DNA of 64,000 nt from Motilibacter peucedani (lineage in GTDB: Bacteria > Actinomycetota > Actinomycetes > Motilibacterales > Motilibacteraceae): assembly GCF_003634695.1 (NCBI RefSeq), contig NZ_RBWV01000017.1, positions 1 through 64,000 of the forward strand, in the 5' to 3' direction. Position 1 is the stretch's first letter. The number at the start of each line of letters is the position of its first letter. The notes below the pieces were generated by a model that saw only the letters and a program-made list of their open reading frames with translations, was not told the DNA's origin and did no database searches. Shown here in pieces: positions 55,600-64,000 of the stretch. The position numbers and the translations under genes are program-made.

Positions 55600-56521
55600 T
55601 CAGGTCAGCGGTGCGCCGGGACCGCCGGGGCGCGCCATGCGCCCGGCGAGCACGGTCTCGACGACCGCGCCGACCTCGTCGTCGGCCAGGCGCCGGTAGC
55701 CCTCGGCGCCGACGACCGCGACCACCGGGAAGATGCGCCGGGTCAGGTCGGGCCCGCCGGTGGCGCTGTCGTCGTCGGCGGCGTCGTAGAGCGCCTGCAC
55801 GCTGCACGTGACAGCGTCCTCGGCGCTGAGACCGTCGCGGAAGAGCTTCTTGAGCGCGCCCCGGGCGAACAGCGAGCCCGAGCCCACCGAGTGGTAGCGC
55901 GTCTCCTCGTAGCGCCCGCCCGTGACGTCGTAGCTGAAGATGCGCCCCTGCTCGGACTCGGGGTCGTAGCCCGCGAACAGCGGCACGACCGCCAGGCCCT
56001 GCATGGCCAGGCCGAGGTTGCCTCGGATCATGGTCGCGAGCCGGTTGGCCTTGCCCTCGAGCGAGAGCGTCGTGCCCTCGAGCTTCTCGTAGTGCTCGAG
56101 CTCGACCTGGAACAGGCGCACCATCTCGACGGCCAGCCCGGCGGCCCCCGCGATGCCGACCGCGGAGAACTCGTCGGCGTGGAAGACCTTCTCGATGTCG
56201 CGCGAGGCGATCAGGTTGCCCATGGTCGCGCGCCGGTCGCCAGCCATGACCACGCCGCCGTCGAAGGTGATGGCCACGATGGTCGTCGCGTGGGGGCTCT
56301 CGCCCGTCGCGGCGGTCGCCAGCCATGACCACGCCGCCGTCGAAGGTGATGGCCACGATGGTCGTCGCGTGGGGGCTCTCGCCCGTCGCGGCGGTCGGCA
56401 GCGCCGGCCGCCGGCCGGGCAGCAGGTCAGGGGCGTAGGAGCCCAGGAAGTCGGTGAACGAGGAGCTGCCGGGCGTGCGGAACGCCGCCGGCAGGCCGCC
56501 GGTCGCGAGCGGGTCGCTCAC
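55600..56521 (-). pseudogene. prcB: 20S proteasome beta subunit, broken by a 79-bp tandem duplication
   Basis: The first frame from GTG 56521 encodes an intact propeptide ([18 protein letters not shown]) and the catalytic N terminus [11 protein letters not shown], up to VMAGDRR. A 79-bp direct duplication then shifts the frame. The rest of the protein ([20 protein letters not shown] and on, to 55600) continues in another frame that has only an internal GTG at 56277. Deleting one copy restores a normal 280-residue subunit. As written, no single reading yields both Thr1 and the body, so the proteasome would lack its protease subunit unless the duplication is an artefact or is lost in some cells. 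Confidence 0.85.
56234..56397. repeat. prcB: 79-bp tandem direct duplication inside prcB
   Basis: Bases 56234-56318 are identical to 56313-56397, an 85-base match at period 79. Each copy contains the codons around TTIVAITF. Because 79 is not a multiple of three, the frame changes. Confidence 0.95.
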
Positions 56522-56737
56522 TCACTCCCCGCCCTTCTGGACGAAGCCGCGCACGAAGTCCTCGGCGTTGGTCTCCACGACCTCGTCGATCTCGTCGAGG
56601 ATCGCGTCGATGTCGTCGTCGAGCTGCGCCTTGCGCTCGGCCACGTCGCCCGAGGCCTGCGCCTGCTCCTCGTCGACCTGCTCGTCGCTCGTGCGGGCGG
56701 ACTCCTGCCGCTGCCCGCCGGTCTCCCTGCTGGCCAC
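56522..56737 (-). CDS. pup: Prokaryotic ubiquitin-like protein Pup
   Basis: A 71-residue intrinsically disordered tag. The helical Arc-binding region (AERKAQLDDDIDAILDEIDE) and the conserved tail DFVRGFVQKGGE are present. The last residue is already Glu, so Dop deamidation is not needed before PafA uses it; many actinobacteria encode Gln. GTG 56737 follows AGGAGG by 5 nt. Its TGA is immediately followed by the prcB GTG, with zero spacing. Confidence 0.96.
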   Translation of the reverse strand: MASRETGGQRQESARTSDEQVDEEQAQASGDVAERKAQLDDDIDAILDEIDEVVETNAEDFVRGFVQKGGE

Positions 56738-56789
56738 CGTCGCCTCCTGTGCGCTCGTCTGCCCCGACCCTATAGACCCCGACCGACGC

Positions 56790-58319
56790 TCACCCGCCGG
56801 TGAGGGCCTCCACCAGCTCCTCGGCCGTGTCGCACCGGTCGAGCAGGTCGCCGACGTGCGCCCGGGTGCCGCGCAGCGGCTCGAGCGTCGGCACCCGCTG
56901 CAGCGAGGTTCGGCCCGGCAGGTCGAAGACCACCGAGTCCCAGGACGCTGCCGCGACCGCGTCGGGGTACTTCTCGATGCAGCGCCCGCGGAAGTACGCG
57001 CGGGTGTCCTCGGGCGGCTCGTGCGAGGCCTCGAGCACCTGGGCGTCGTCGAGCAGGCGCTCGAAGCGTCCCTTGGCCACGAGCACGTTGTAGAGCCCGC
57101 GGTCCTGCCGGACGTCGGAGTACTGCAGGTCGACCGCCTCGAGCCGCGGCGCTCCCCACGAGAGCCCGTCGCGGGACCGGTAGCCCTCGAGGATCGCCAG
57201 CTTGGCGACCCAGTCGAGCTCGCGGGAGAGCGACATCGGCTCGGCCTCGAGCCGCGTCAGCACCGACTCCCACCGGTCGAGCACCTCGACGGTGTCGGGG
57301 TCGGCGTCGGAGCCGTAGCGGTCCTCGACGAACTTGCGGGCCTGCTCGAAGTACTCCATCTGCAGGTGCACGGCGGTGAGCCGGCGCCCGGACGCCAGGC
57401 GTACGAGGTGGGTGAGCGACGGGTCGTGCGAGACGGCGTGCAGCTCGGCCACCGGCTTGGCCACCGGCAGGTCGAGGTCCTGCAGCACGCCCTGCTCGAT
57501 CATCTCGAGCACGAGCGCCGTGGTGCCGAGCTTGAGCAGGTTCGAGACCTCGGACATGTTGGCGTCGCCGATGATCACGTGGAGCCGGCGGTACTTGTCG
57601 GCAACGGCGTGCGGCTCGTCGCGCGTGTTGATGATCGGGCGCTTGAGCGTGGTCTCGAGCCCGACCTCGACCTCGAAGAAGTCGGCCCGCTGGCTGACCT
57701 GGAAGCCCTCGCGCCGCCCGTCCTGCCCGATGCCGACCCGTCCCGCGCCCGCGACGACCTGTCGGGTGACGAAGAACGGCGTGAGCTGGCGCACGATCGA
57801 GGCGAACGGGGTCGAGCGGGCCATCAGGTAGTTCTCGTGGGAGCCGTAGGAGGCGCCCTTGTTGTCGGTGTTGTTCTTGTAGAGCGTCACCGCAGCGCCG
57901 CCCGGGAGGCCCGCCGCGAGCCTGGCTGCGCGCTCGGCCACCCGCTCGCCCGCCTTGTCCCACAGCACCGCCGCGCGCGGCGTGGTCGTCTCCGGCGAGG
58001 AGTACTCCGGATGGGCGTGGTCGACGTAGAAGCGCGCGCCGTTCGGCAGGATGAGGTTGGCCAGCCCGGCGTCCTCGTCGGTGAGCTGGGAGGGGTCGGC
58101 GCTCTCGCGCGCGAGGTCGAAGCCCCGCGCGTCGCGCAGCGGGTTCTCCTCCTCGAAGTCCCAGCGCGCCCGGCGGGCCCGGCTGCCGCCGCCGGCGGCC
58201 AGCCAGGCGGCGTAGGCGTTGACCACCTGCGAGGACAGCAGGGTCGCGTTGGCCCCCGGAGCACCGGGCAGGCTCACGCCGAACTCGGTCTCGGTGCCCA
58301 TCACCCTGCGCGCGGTCAT
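56790..58319 (-). CDS. dop: Dop, depupylase/Pup deamidase
   Basis: A 509-residue PafA homologue that removes Pup from proteins (and deamidates Pup-Gln where needed). The N-terminal [19 protein letters not shown] is canonical and is followed by the Dop-loop region. [14 protein letters not shown] holds the catalytic Asp. [20 protein letters not shown] and [18 protein letters not shown] are shared with PafA. ATG 58319 has a TAnnnT element 6 nt upstream. It lies 52 bp before pup. Confidence 0.96.
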   Translation of the reverse strand: MTARRVMGTETEFGVSLPGAPGANATLLSSQVVNAYAAWLAAGGGSRARRARWDFEEENPLRDARGFDLARESADPSQLTDEDAGLANLILPNGARFYVDHAHPEYSSPETTTPRAAVLWDKAGERVAERAARLAAGLPGGAAVTLYKNNTDNKGASYGSHENYLMARSTPFASIVRQLTPFFVTRQVVAGAGRVGIGQDGRREGFQVSQRADFFEVEVGLETTLKRPIINTRDEPHAVADKYRRLHVIIGDANMSEVSNLLKLGTTALVLEMIEQGVLQDLDLPVAKPVAELHAVSHDPSLTHLVRLASGRRLTAVHLQMEYFEQARKFVEDRYGSDADPDTVEVLDRWESVLTRLEAEPMSLSRELDWVAKLAILEGYRSRDGLSWGAPRLEAVDLQYSDVRQDRGLYNVLVAKGRFERLLDDAQVLEASHEPPEDTRAYFRGRCIEKYPDAVAAASWDSVVFDLPGRTSLQRVPTLEPLRGTRAHVGDLLDRCDTAEELVEALTGG

Positions 58320-58325
58320 GCACCG

Positions 58326-58331
58326 AGCCTA
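58326..58331 (-). promoter_or_regulatory. Putative -10 element for leaderless dop
   Basis: TAGGCT on the minus strand ends 6 nt before ATG 58319. No ribosome site intervenes. Confidence 0.45.
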
Positions 58332-58414
58332 GGCGCGATCCGGCGCAGGCGCGGGACGACCCGTCGCCGGAGCGCACTCGGCCGCCGGTGCTGTCGCGCT
58401 CCCGTCCCCGGCGC

Positions 58415-58420
58415 TACGGT
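58415..58420 (+). promoter_or_regulatory. Putative -10 element for the leaderless DUF2277 gene
   Basis: TACGGT on the plus strand ends 6 nt before ATG 58427, mirroring the arrangement at dop on the other strand. Confidence 0.45.
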
Positions 58421-58426
58421 CGGCGC

Positions 58427-58690
58427 ATGTGCCGAAGCATCAAGACTCTGCGCGCGCCGTACGTCGACGACCCGACCGACGACGACATCCAAGCCGCTGC
58501 GCTGCAGTACGTGCGCAAGATCAGCGGCTTCCGGGCGCCGGGACGCTCGAACGCCGAGGTGTTCGACCGGGCCGTGGCCGCCGTCGCGGACGCGACGAGG
58601 GACCTGCTCGGCGAGCTCGAGGTGCGGCCCTCGGCGCGGGCCCAGGTGCACGAGCACCGGCACGCCGACGGCACGGTCCACGCTCACTGA
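58427..58690 (+). CDS. DUF2277 family protein
   Basis: An 87-residue protein of the DUF2277 family. CRSIKTLRAP opens it, EIxAAALQYVRKISGF-type sequence follows (here DIQAAALQYVRKISGFRAPG), then a helix NAEVFDRAVAAVADATRDLL and a His-rich tail. The function is unknown. It is divergent from dop and converges with the VOC gene. Confidence 0.9.
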   Translation: MCRSIKTLRAPYVDDPTDDDIQAAALQYVRKISGFRAPGRSNAEVFDRAVAAVADATRDLLGELEVRPSARAQVHEHRHADGTVHAH

Positions 58691-58713
58691 CGGGACGGGC
58701 TCGGGACGGCGCC

Positions 58714-59085
58714 CTACTCGTCGACGACGCAGAACAGGTGCCCGTCGGGGTCGCGCAGGACGGTGTAGTCGGCGTCGTCGGGGTAGGGCCAGTCGCCCAC
58801 CTCCGAGGCGCCCAGCGACACGGCCCTTGCCACCTCGGCCGCGCGGTCGTCGGCCACGAGGTCGAGGTGGATCGGCTGGTCGCGCTCGACGGGGGCGAGC
58901 GCCCCCGCCTGCAGCGCGAGCCGGCCGCCGCCGGGCAGCACCAGCGTCACCCAGCCGTGCGCGAGGAACTCCGAGAAGTCCTGGTCGGCGTCGCGCGGCG
59001 TGGCCCCGAGCAGGCCGTGCCAGAACTCGTAGGAGCGGCGCAGGTCCCCGGTGTTGAGCACCGTGGAGTAGAGCGAGAGCGCCAT
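58714..59085 (-). CDS. VOC (glyoxalase-like) protein
   Basis: A 123-residue single VOC module (LYSTVLNTGDLRRSYEFWHG, ending DYTVLRDPDGHLFCVVDE). It may be a lactoylglutathione-lyase or dioxygenase relative; the ligand is unknown. ATG 59085 lies 2 nt after the arc stop, so it is translated with the proteasome ATPase, an unusual neighbour. Confidence 0.88.
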   Translation of the reverse strand: MALSLYSTVLNTGDLRRSYEFWHGLLGATPRDADQDFSEFLAHGWVTLVLPGGGRLALQAGALAPVERDQPIHLDLVADDRAAEVARAVSLGASEVGDWPYPDDADYTVLRDPDGHLFCVVDE

Positions 59086-59087
59086 GG

Positions 59088-60746
59088 CTAGAGGTACTGC
59101 CCGGTGTTGGCGACCGTGTCGATCGAGCGGCCGGCCTCGCTGCCCTGCTTGCCCGTGACCAGCGTGCGGATGTAGACGATCCGCTCGCCCTTCTTGCCCG
59201 AGATCCGCGCCCAGTCGTCGGGGTTGGTCGTGTTGGGCAGGTCCTCGTTCTCCTTGAACTCGTCGACGATCGCGTTGAGCAGGTGGTTCATGCGCAGGCC
59301 CCGCACGCCGAACTCGAGCAGGTCCTTGATCGCCATCTTCTTGGCGCGGTCCACGACGTTCTGGATCATGGCGCCGGAGTTGAAGTCCTTGAAGTAGAGG
59401 ACCTCCTTGTCGCCGTTGGCGTAGGTGACCTCGAGGTAGCGGTTCTCCTCGACCTCGGCGTACATCCGCTCGACCGTGCGCTGGATCATCCCGGCCACCG
59501 TGGCCTCGCGGCTGCCCCCGAACTCGGCGAGGTCCTCGGAGTGGAGGGGCAGGTCGGGGGTGATGTACTTCGAGAAGATGTCGCGCGCCGACTCGGCGTC
59601 GGGCCGCTCGATCTTGATCTTCACGTCGAGGCGGCCGGGCCGCAGGATCGCCGGGTCGATCATGTCCTCGCGGTTCGAGGCGCCGATGACGATGACGTTC
59701 TCGAGGCCCTCGACGCCGTCGATCTCGGAGAGCAGCTGCGGGACGATGGTGTTCTCGACGTCGGAGCTGACGCCGGAGCCGCGGGTGCGGAACAGCGAGT
59801 CCATCTCGTCGAAGAACACGATGACGGGCACGCCCTCGGAGGCCTTCTCGCGCGCCCGCTGGAAGACCAGCCGGATGTGGCGCTCGGTCTCGCCGACGTA
59901 CTTGTTGAGCAGCTCCGGGCCCTTGATGTTGAGGAAGAAGCTCTTCCCCTGGGGCTGGCCGGTCACCTCGGCGACCTTCTTGGCCAGCGAGTTGGCGACC
60001 GCCTTGGCGATCATCGTCTTGCCGCAGCCGGGAGGGCCGTAGAGCAGGACGCCCTTGGGCGGGCGCAGCTTGTGCTCGCGGAACAGGTCGGCGTGGAGGT
60101 AGGGCAGCTCGACCGCGTCGCGGATCTGCTCGATCTGGCCGCGCAGGCCGCCGATGAGCGAGTAGTCGATGTCGGGGACCTCCTCGAGCACGAGCTCCTC
60201 GACCTCGGACTTCGGCACCCGCTCGTAGACGTAGCCGGTGCGCGACTCGAGCAGCAGCGAGTCGCCGGCCCGGATCGGCACGTCGCGCAGCGGCTCGGCC
60301 AGCCGGACCACGCGCTCCTCGTCGGTGCGCCCGATGACCAGCGCGCGCTCGCCGTCGGCGAGCACCTCCTTGAGCAGCACGATCTCGCCGACCGACTCGA
60401 ACCCGAGGGCCGCGACGACGTTCATCGCCTCGTTGAGCAGGACCTCCTGGCCCCGGCGCAGCTCGGTGAGCTCGACGTCGGGGCTGACGGACACGCGCAT
60501 CTTGCGCCCGCTGCTCATGATGTCGACGGTGCCCTCGTCGACGGTCTCGAGGAAGGTGCCGAAGCCGGCCGGCGGCTGGGCCAGCCGGTCGACCTCCTCC
60601 TTGAGCGCGACGATCTGGTTGCGTGCCTCGCGCAGGGTCGCGACGAGACGCTCGTTCTGCTGCTGGGCCGCGGACAGCCGCGCCCAGACGTCGTCAGAGC
60701 CAGCACCGCTCGAGAACGAGCCACGCGGCTCGAGGGGGTTGGACAC
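59088..60746 (-). CDS. arc: Proteasome-associated ATPase ARC/Mpa
   Basis: A 552-residue AAA+ hexamer that binds pupylated proteins and feeds them to the proteasome. An N-terminal coiled coil (residues 15-60) captures Pup. Two OB folds follow, then the AAA domain with [15 protein letters not shown] (Walker A) and [12 protein letters not shown] (Walker B). The protein ends GQYL, the docking motif that opens the alpha ring. The GTG 60746 start follows GGAGG. It heads the arc-VOC-dop-pup-prcB-prcA group. Confidence 0.96.
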   Translation of the reverse strand: MSNPLEPRGSFSSGAGSDDVWARLSAAQQQNERLVATLREARNQIVALKEEVDRLAQPPAGFGTFLETVDEGTVDIMSSGRKMRVSVSPDVELTELRRGQEVLLNEAMNVVAALGFESVGEIVLLKEVLADGERALVIGRTDEERVVRLAEPLRDVPIRAGDSLLLESRTGYVYERVPKSEVEELVLEEVPDIDYSLIGGLRGQIEQIRDAVELPYLHADLFREHKLRPPKGVLLYGPPGCGKTMIAKAVANSLAKKVAEVTGQPQGKSFFLNIKGPELLNKYVGETERHIRLVFQRAREKASEGVPVIVFFDEMDSLFRTRGSGVSSDVENTIVPQLLSEIDGVEGLENVIVIGASNREDMIDPAILRPGRLDVKIKIERPDAESARDIFSKYITPDLPLHSEDLAEFGGSREATVAGMIQRTVERMYAEVEENRYLEVTYANGDKEVLYFKDFNSGAMIQNVVDRAKKMAIKDLLEFGVRGLRMNHLLNAIVDEFKENEDLPNTTNPDDWARISGKKGERIVYIRTLVTGKQGSEAGRSIDTVANTGQYL

Positions 60747-60828
60747 GAGCGCTCACCTCCACAGCCGTTGGGTCCGCGCGTAGGGCCGGACCCGACGATC
60801 CCGACCCTACCCGCGGGGGGCGACACCG

Positions 60829-61856
<1,028 letters not shown>

Positions 61857-61860
<4 letters not shown>

Positions 61861-63050
61861 ACGACGTCCTTCCGGCTGGTACGCAGCCGGGCCCCCGGTG
61901 CGCGTCGAGGGTAGGCCACCGGCTGGGAAGCGGCTCCCAGCGCTGCGGCCACGTCGCGCGCGACGAGCACGCCGACCAGCTCGGCCGTGCCGTCGACGGC
62001 GCCCGCGGTGACGCCGTAGGCCTCCGCAGGCGACCCGGCGAGCGTGTCGAGGAGCTCGCGCCCGCCGAGCGTCGCGGTCACCGCCGGGCCGAGGGGCGCG
62101 GCGAGACCGCCGACCGCCGTCCACGGACGGCGCAGCTCGGGGACGGTGCGCAGCTGCCGGGCCGACGCGTACGCCACCGGCCGTCCGAGGCCGTCGACGA
62201 CGGCCACTCCGGCGCCCCCGGCCCGTCGCAGCGCCTCGGACACCGGGGTGTCGCCGGGCAGCCGGAGCGGCTGGCTCAGCAGCGCGCCCGCCCTCAGGCC
62301 GGGCACCCGCAGGCGCAGCTCGCTGGTCCTGGCCGCGGCGGCCGAGCTGACCCAGAGCCACGCGCCCGAGGCGGCGGCGAGCACCACCAGCGCGAGGTCG
62401 AGCCGGGTCCAGCCGGCGAGCGCGGCGGCGAACGGCGCGCCCGCCACGACGAGTGCGAGGGTGCGGCCGGCGAGGGCCGCGGAGCGTACGCCGCGCAACC
62501 GTCCGCCCGGCCCGCCGGAGCGCAGCGCGACGAGCACCCGGCCACCGTCGAACGGCAGGCCCGGCAGCAGGTTGACGACGCCCACGAGCAGGTTGGCGAC
62601 GGCGAGCTCGAGGGCCAGGGCGCGCGCCACCCCGCCGTCGGGCGCGGCTCCCGCGGCCAGCGTCCCGAGCGCGCCCAGGACGAGCGAGCACACGGGCCCG
62701 ACCGCGGCGATGGCGGCCTCGTGCCGGCGCCCGGCCGGCTCCTGCGCCAGGAGCGAGCCGCCGCCCAGCGGGCCGATCTCGATGCGCGTCACGCCGAGGC
62801 CCAGGCGCCGGGCGAGCAGCGAGTGGCCGAGCTCGTGGACCAGCACGGAGGCGTAGAGGAGCACCGCGAAGGCGGCGGACACGGCGTAGGCGCCGGCACC
62901 GAGGCCTGGCACCTGGTCGTCGACGACCGGCTCGAACGCCCACGTCAGGAGCGCGGCGACGGCGGCCCAGCCGCGGCGTACGACGACGGGTACGCCGCAG
63001 ACGCGTCCCAGCCGCAGCCCCCGGACCTCCGCGCCACCCACGCAGGGCAT
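61857..63050 (-). CDS. Site-2-type M50 metalloprotease with CBS-like domain
   Basis: A 397-residue intramembrane protease relative (SpoIVFB/S2P class). Zinc ligands lie in VLVHELGHSLLARRL and in NLLPGLPFDGGRVL. About six hydrophobic segments are present. The C-terminal half carries CBS-like repeats (LPGDTPVSEALRRAGGAGVA, AELVGVLVARDVAAAL) that may sense nucleotides. ATG 63050. It is translationally coupled to trmI. Confidence 0.92.
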
Positions 63051-63092
63051 CGTAGGCGGGCGCTGCCGCGCCCGCCCGGCCGCGAGCGGGCG

Positions 63093-63290
63093 TCAGCCGG
63101 CCGGCGGCCGCCCGCGGCGGGGCAGCGGACCGGCCTTGCGCGGCATCCGACCGGCCGTCGTCAGCGCCTGGCGCAGCAGCATCTCGATGTGGGCGTTGAC
63201 GCTGCGCAGCTCGTCACCGGCCCAGCGGCTCAGGGCGTCGTGCACCTCGGGGTCGATGCGCAGCAGCACCTGCTTGCGCTCGGGGCTCAT
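63093..63290 (-). CDS. Ribbon-helix-helix-like protein
   Basis: A 65-residue protein with an Arc/CopG-like segment ([20 protein letters not shown], then [14 protein letters not shown]) and a basic tail. It starts 14 bp downstream of the SPFH gene stop. Pairing with an SPFH protein is common in actinobacteria, where it is annotated as a toxin-antitoxin-like or unknown gene. No toxin is next to it. Confidence 0.82.
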   Translation of the reverse strand: MSPERKQVLLRIDPEVHDALSRWAGDELRSVNAHIEMLLRQALTTAGRMPRKAGPLPRRGRPPAG

Positions 63291-63303
63291 CGGTGCAGCC
63301 GGG

Positions 63304-64000
63304 TCACGTGTAGAGGGACCCGGCGTTGACCACCGGCGAGGCCGGCTGGTCGCCGCACAGCACCACCATCAGGTTGCTCACCATGGCGGCCCGGCGCTCC
63401 TCGTCGAGGTCGACGATGCCGCCCTCGTTGAGCCGCTGCAGAGCCATCTCGACCATCCCGACAGCGCCCTCGACGATGCGCGAACGGGCCGCGACCACCG
63501 CGTTGGCCTGCTGGCGGCGCAGCATCGCCTGCGCGATCTCGGAGGCGTAGGCGAGGTGGCTGATGCGGACCTCGACGATCTCGACGCCCGCCAGCGCGAC
63601 GCGCTGCGCCACCTCGGCGGCGAGCTCGCCCGCGACGATGTCGGTGGACCCGCGCAGCGAGGTGCCGTCCTCCGTGGCGTCGTCGTAGGGGTGCGTCGTG
63701 GCGACGTGGCGCAGCGCGGACTCCGCCTGCACCGAGACGAAGTTGCGGTAGTCGTCGACCGCGTAGACCGCCTTCGAGGTGTCGGCCACCTGCCAGACGA
63801 CGATCGCGGCGATCTCGACCGGGTTGCCGTCGGCGTCGTTGACCTTGAGGTGCCGGGTCTCGAAGTTGCGCACCCGGACGCTGACCGACGAGCGCGTCGT
63901 GAGCGGGAGCACCCACGACAGCCCCGGCTTGCGCACCGTGCCGACGTAGCGGCCGAAGAACTGGATCACGCGCGTCTGCCCGGGCTGGACCACGACGATC
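63304..64000 (-). CDS. SPFH/Band 7 protein, 5' end outside the window
   Basis: The visible part (about 232 residues) contains the SPFH core: [80 protein letters not shown]-like sequence, then the coiled region [20 protein letters not shown]. The frame stays open to base 64000 with no upstream stop, so the N-terminal membrane anchor lies beyond the edge. SPFH proteins scaffold membrane microdomains. The RHH-like gene follows. Confidence 0.9.
   Translation of the reverse strand, partial: IVVVQPGQTRVIQFFGRYVGTVRKPGLSWVLPLTTRSSVSVRVRNFETRHLKVNDADGNPVEIAAIVVWQVADTSKAVYAVDDYRNFVSVQAESALRHVATTHPYDDATEDGTSLRGSTDIVAGELAAEVAQRVALAGVEIVEVRISHLAYASEIAQAMLRRQQANAVVAARSRIVEGAVGMVEMALQRLNEGGIVDLDEERRAAMVSNLMVVLCGDQPASPVVNAGSLYT

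Noticed and set aside
55538-56521. Two overlapping frames that could be two beta subunits
   Set aside because: The longer one turns into Arg/Gly nonsense after DRRD, and the shorter one lacks Thr1. They are halves of one prcB separated by the 79-bp duplication.

Overview
The window is high-GC DNA from an actinobacterium. The markers are RbpA, a complete Pup-proteasome gene set (arc/mpa, dop, pup, prcB, prcA, pafA, pafB, pafC), TatA/TatC beside pafC, an Lnt-Ppm1 lipid pair and frequent GTG starts with 4-nt gene overlaps. I cannot assign a genus from sequence alone. No tRNA, rRNA, CRISPR array or transposase was seen.

Left part (1-17.5 kb). A minus-strand stress operon reads hdeD-like, dnaK, grpE, cbpA (dnaJ), cbpM, clpB, thioredoxin, a UBP-type zinc finger and a cNMP-binding/thioredoxin-reductase-like flavoprotein. 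Several junctions are ATGA or GTGA overlaps, so folding, disaggregation and thiol redox functions are expressed together. A degraded-looking stretch follows at 10.7-15.2 kb. There a small membrane protein, an APC permease, a PadR regulator and the PadR-linked membrane propeller protein each carry a 1-nt indel, and the permease also has an in-frame stop. An intact ABM monooxygenase lies before it and an aminoglycoside/macrolide phosphotransferase-like gene within it. Pentapeptide-DinB, VOC and unknown genes follow.

Middle part (17.5-40.8 kb). This holds a UvrA-like ABC protein, an SDR / TIM-barrel-like / D-aminoacylase operon, divergent larE and larBC genes for the nickel-pincer cofactor, an aldo-keto reductase, a lycopene-cyclase-like flavoprotein and rbpA behind a match to a sigma-R promoter. 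Then come fxsA, ppm1 and lnt (one operon), a large secreted multi-repeat protein preceded by three inverted repeats, an amidohydrolase, a secreted CAP protein, a PepQ-like peptidase and a 5'-3' exonuclease.

Right part (40.8-64 kb). Minus-strand protein quality-control and transport genes dominate: helY, tatC, tatA, a zinc ribbon, pafC, pafB, an FKBP isomerase, pafA, prcA, prcB, pup, dop, arc, trmI, an M50 protease and an SPFH protein cut by the window edge. They are interrupted by a DUF3866 gene, an AbiEi/DUF559-type endonuclease gene and a GGDEF-EAL protein.

The most unusual observations are these. A palindromic interspersed repeat occurs three times, with two copies flanking the AbiEi/DUF559 gene. 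A 79-bp tandem duplication breaks prcB. pafA has no canonical start codon at its conserved N terminus. The redox part of the chaperone operon includes a reductase-like protein without its CxxC. Cluster-wide 1-nt lesions occur at 10.7-15.2 kb. Several 1-nt lesions and the duplication could be assembly errors, and raw reads would settle this.
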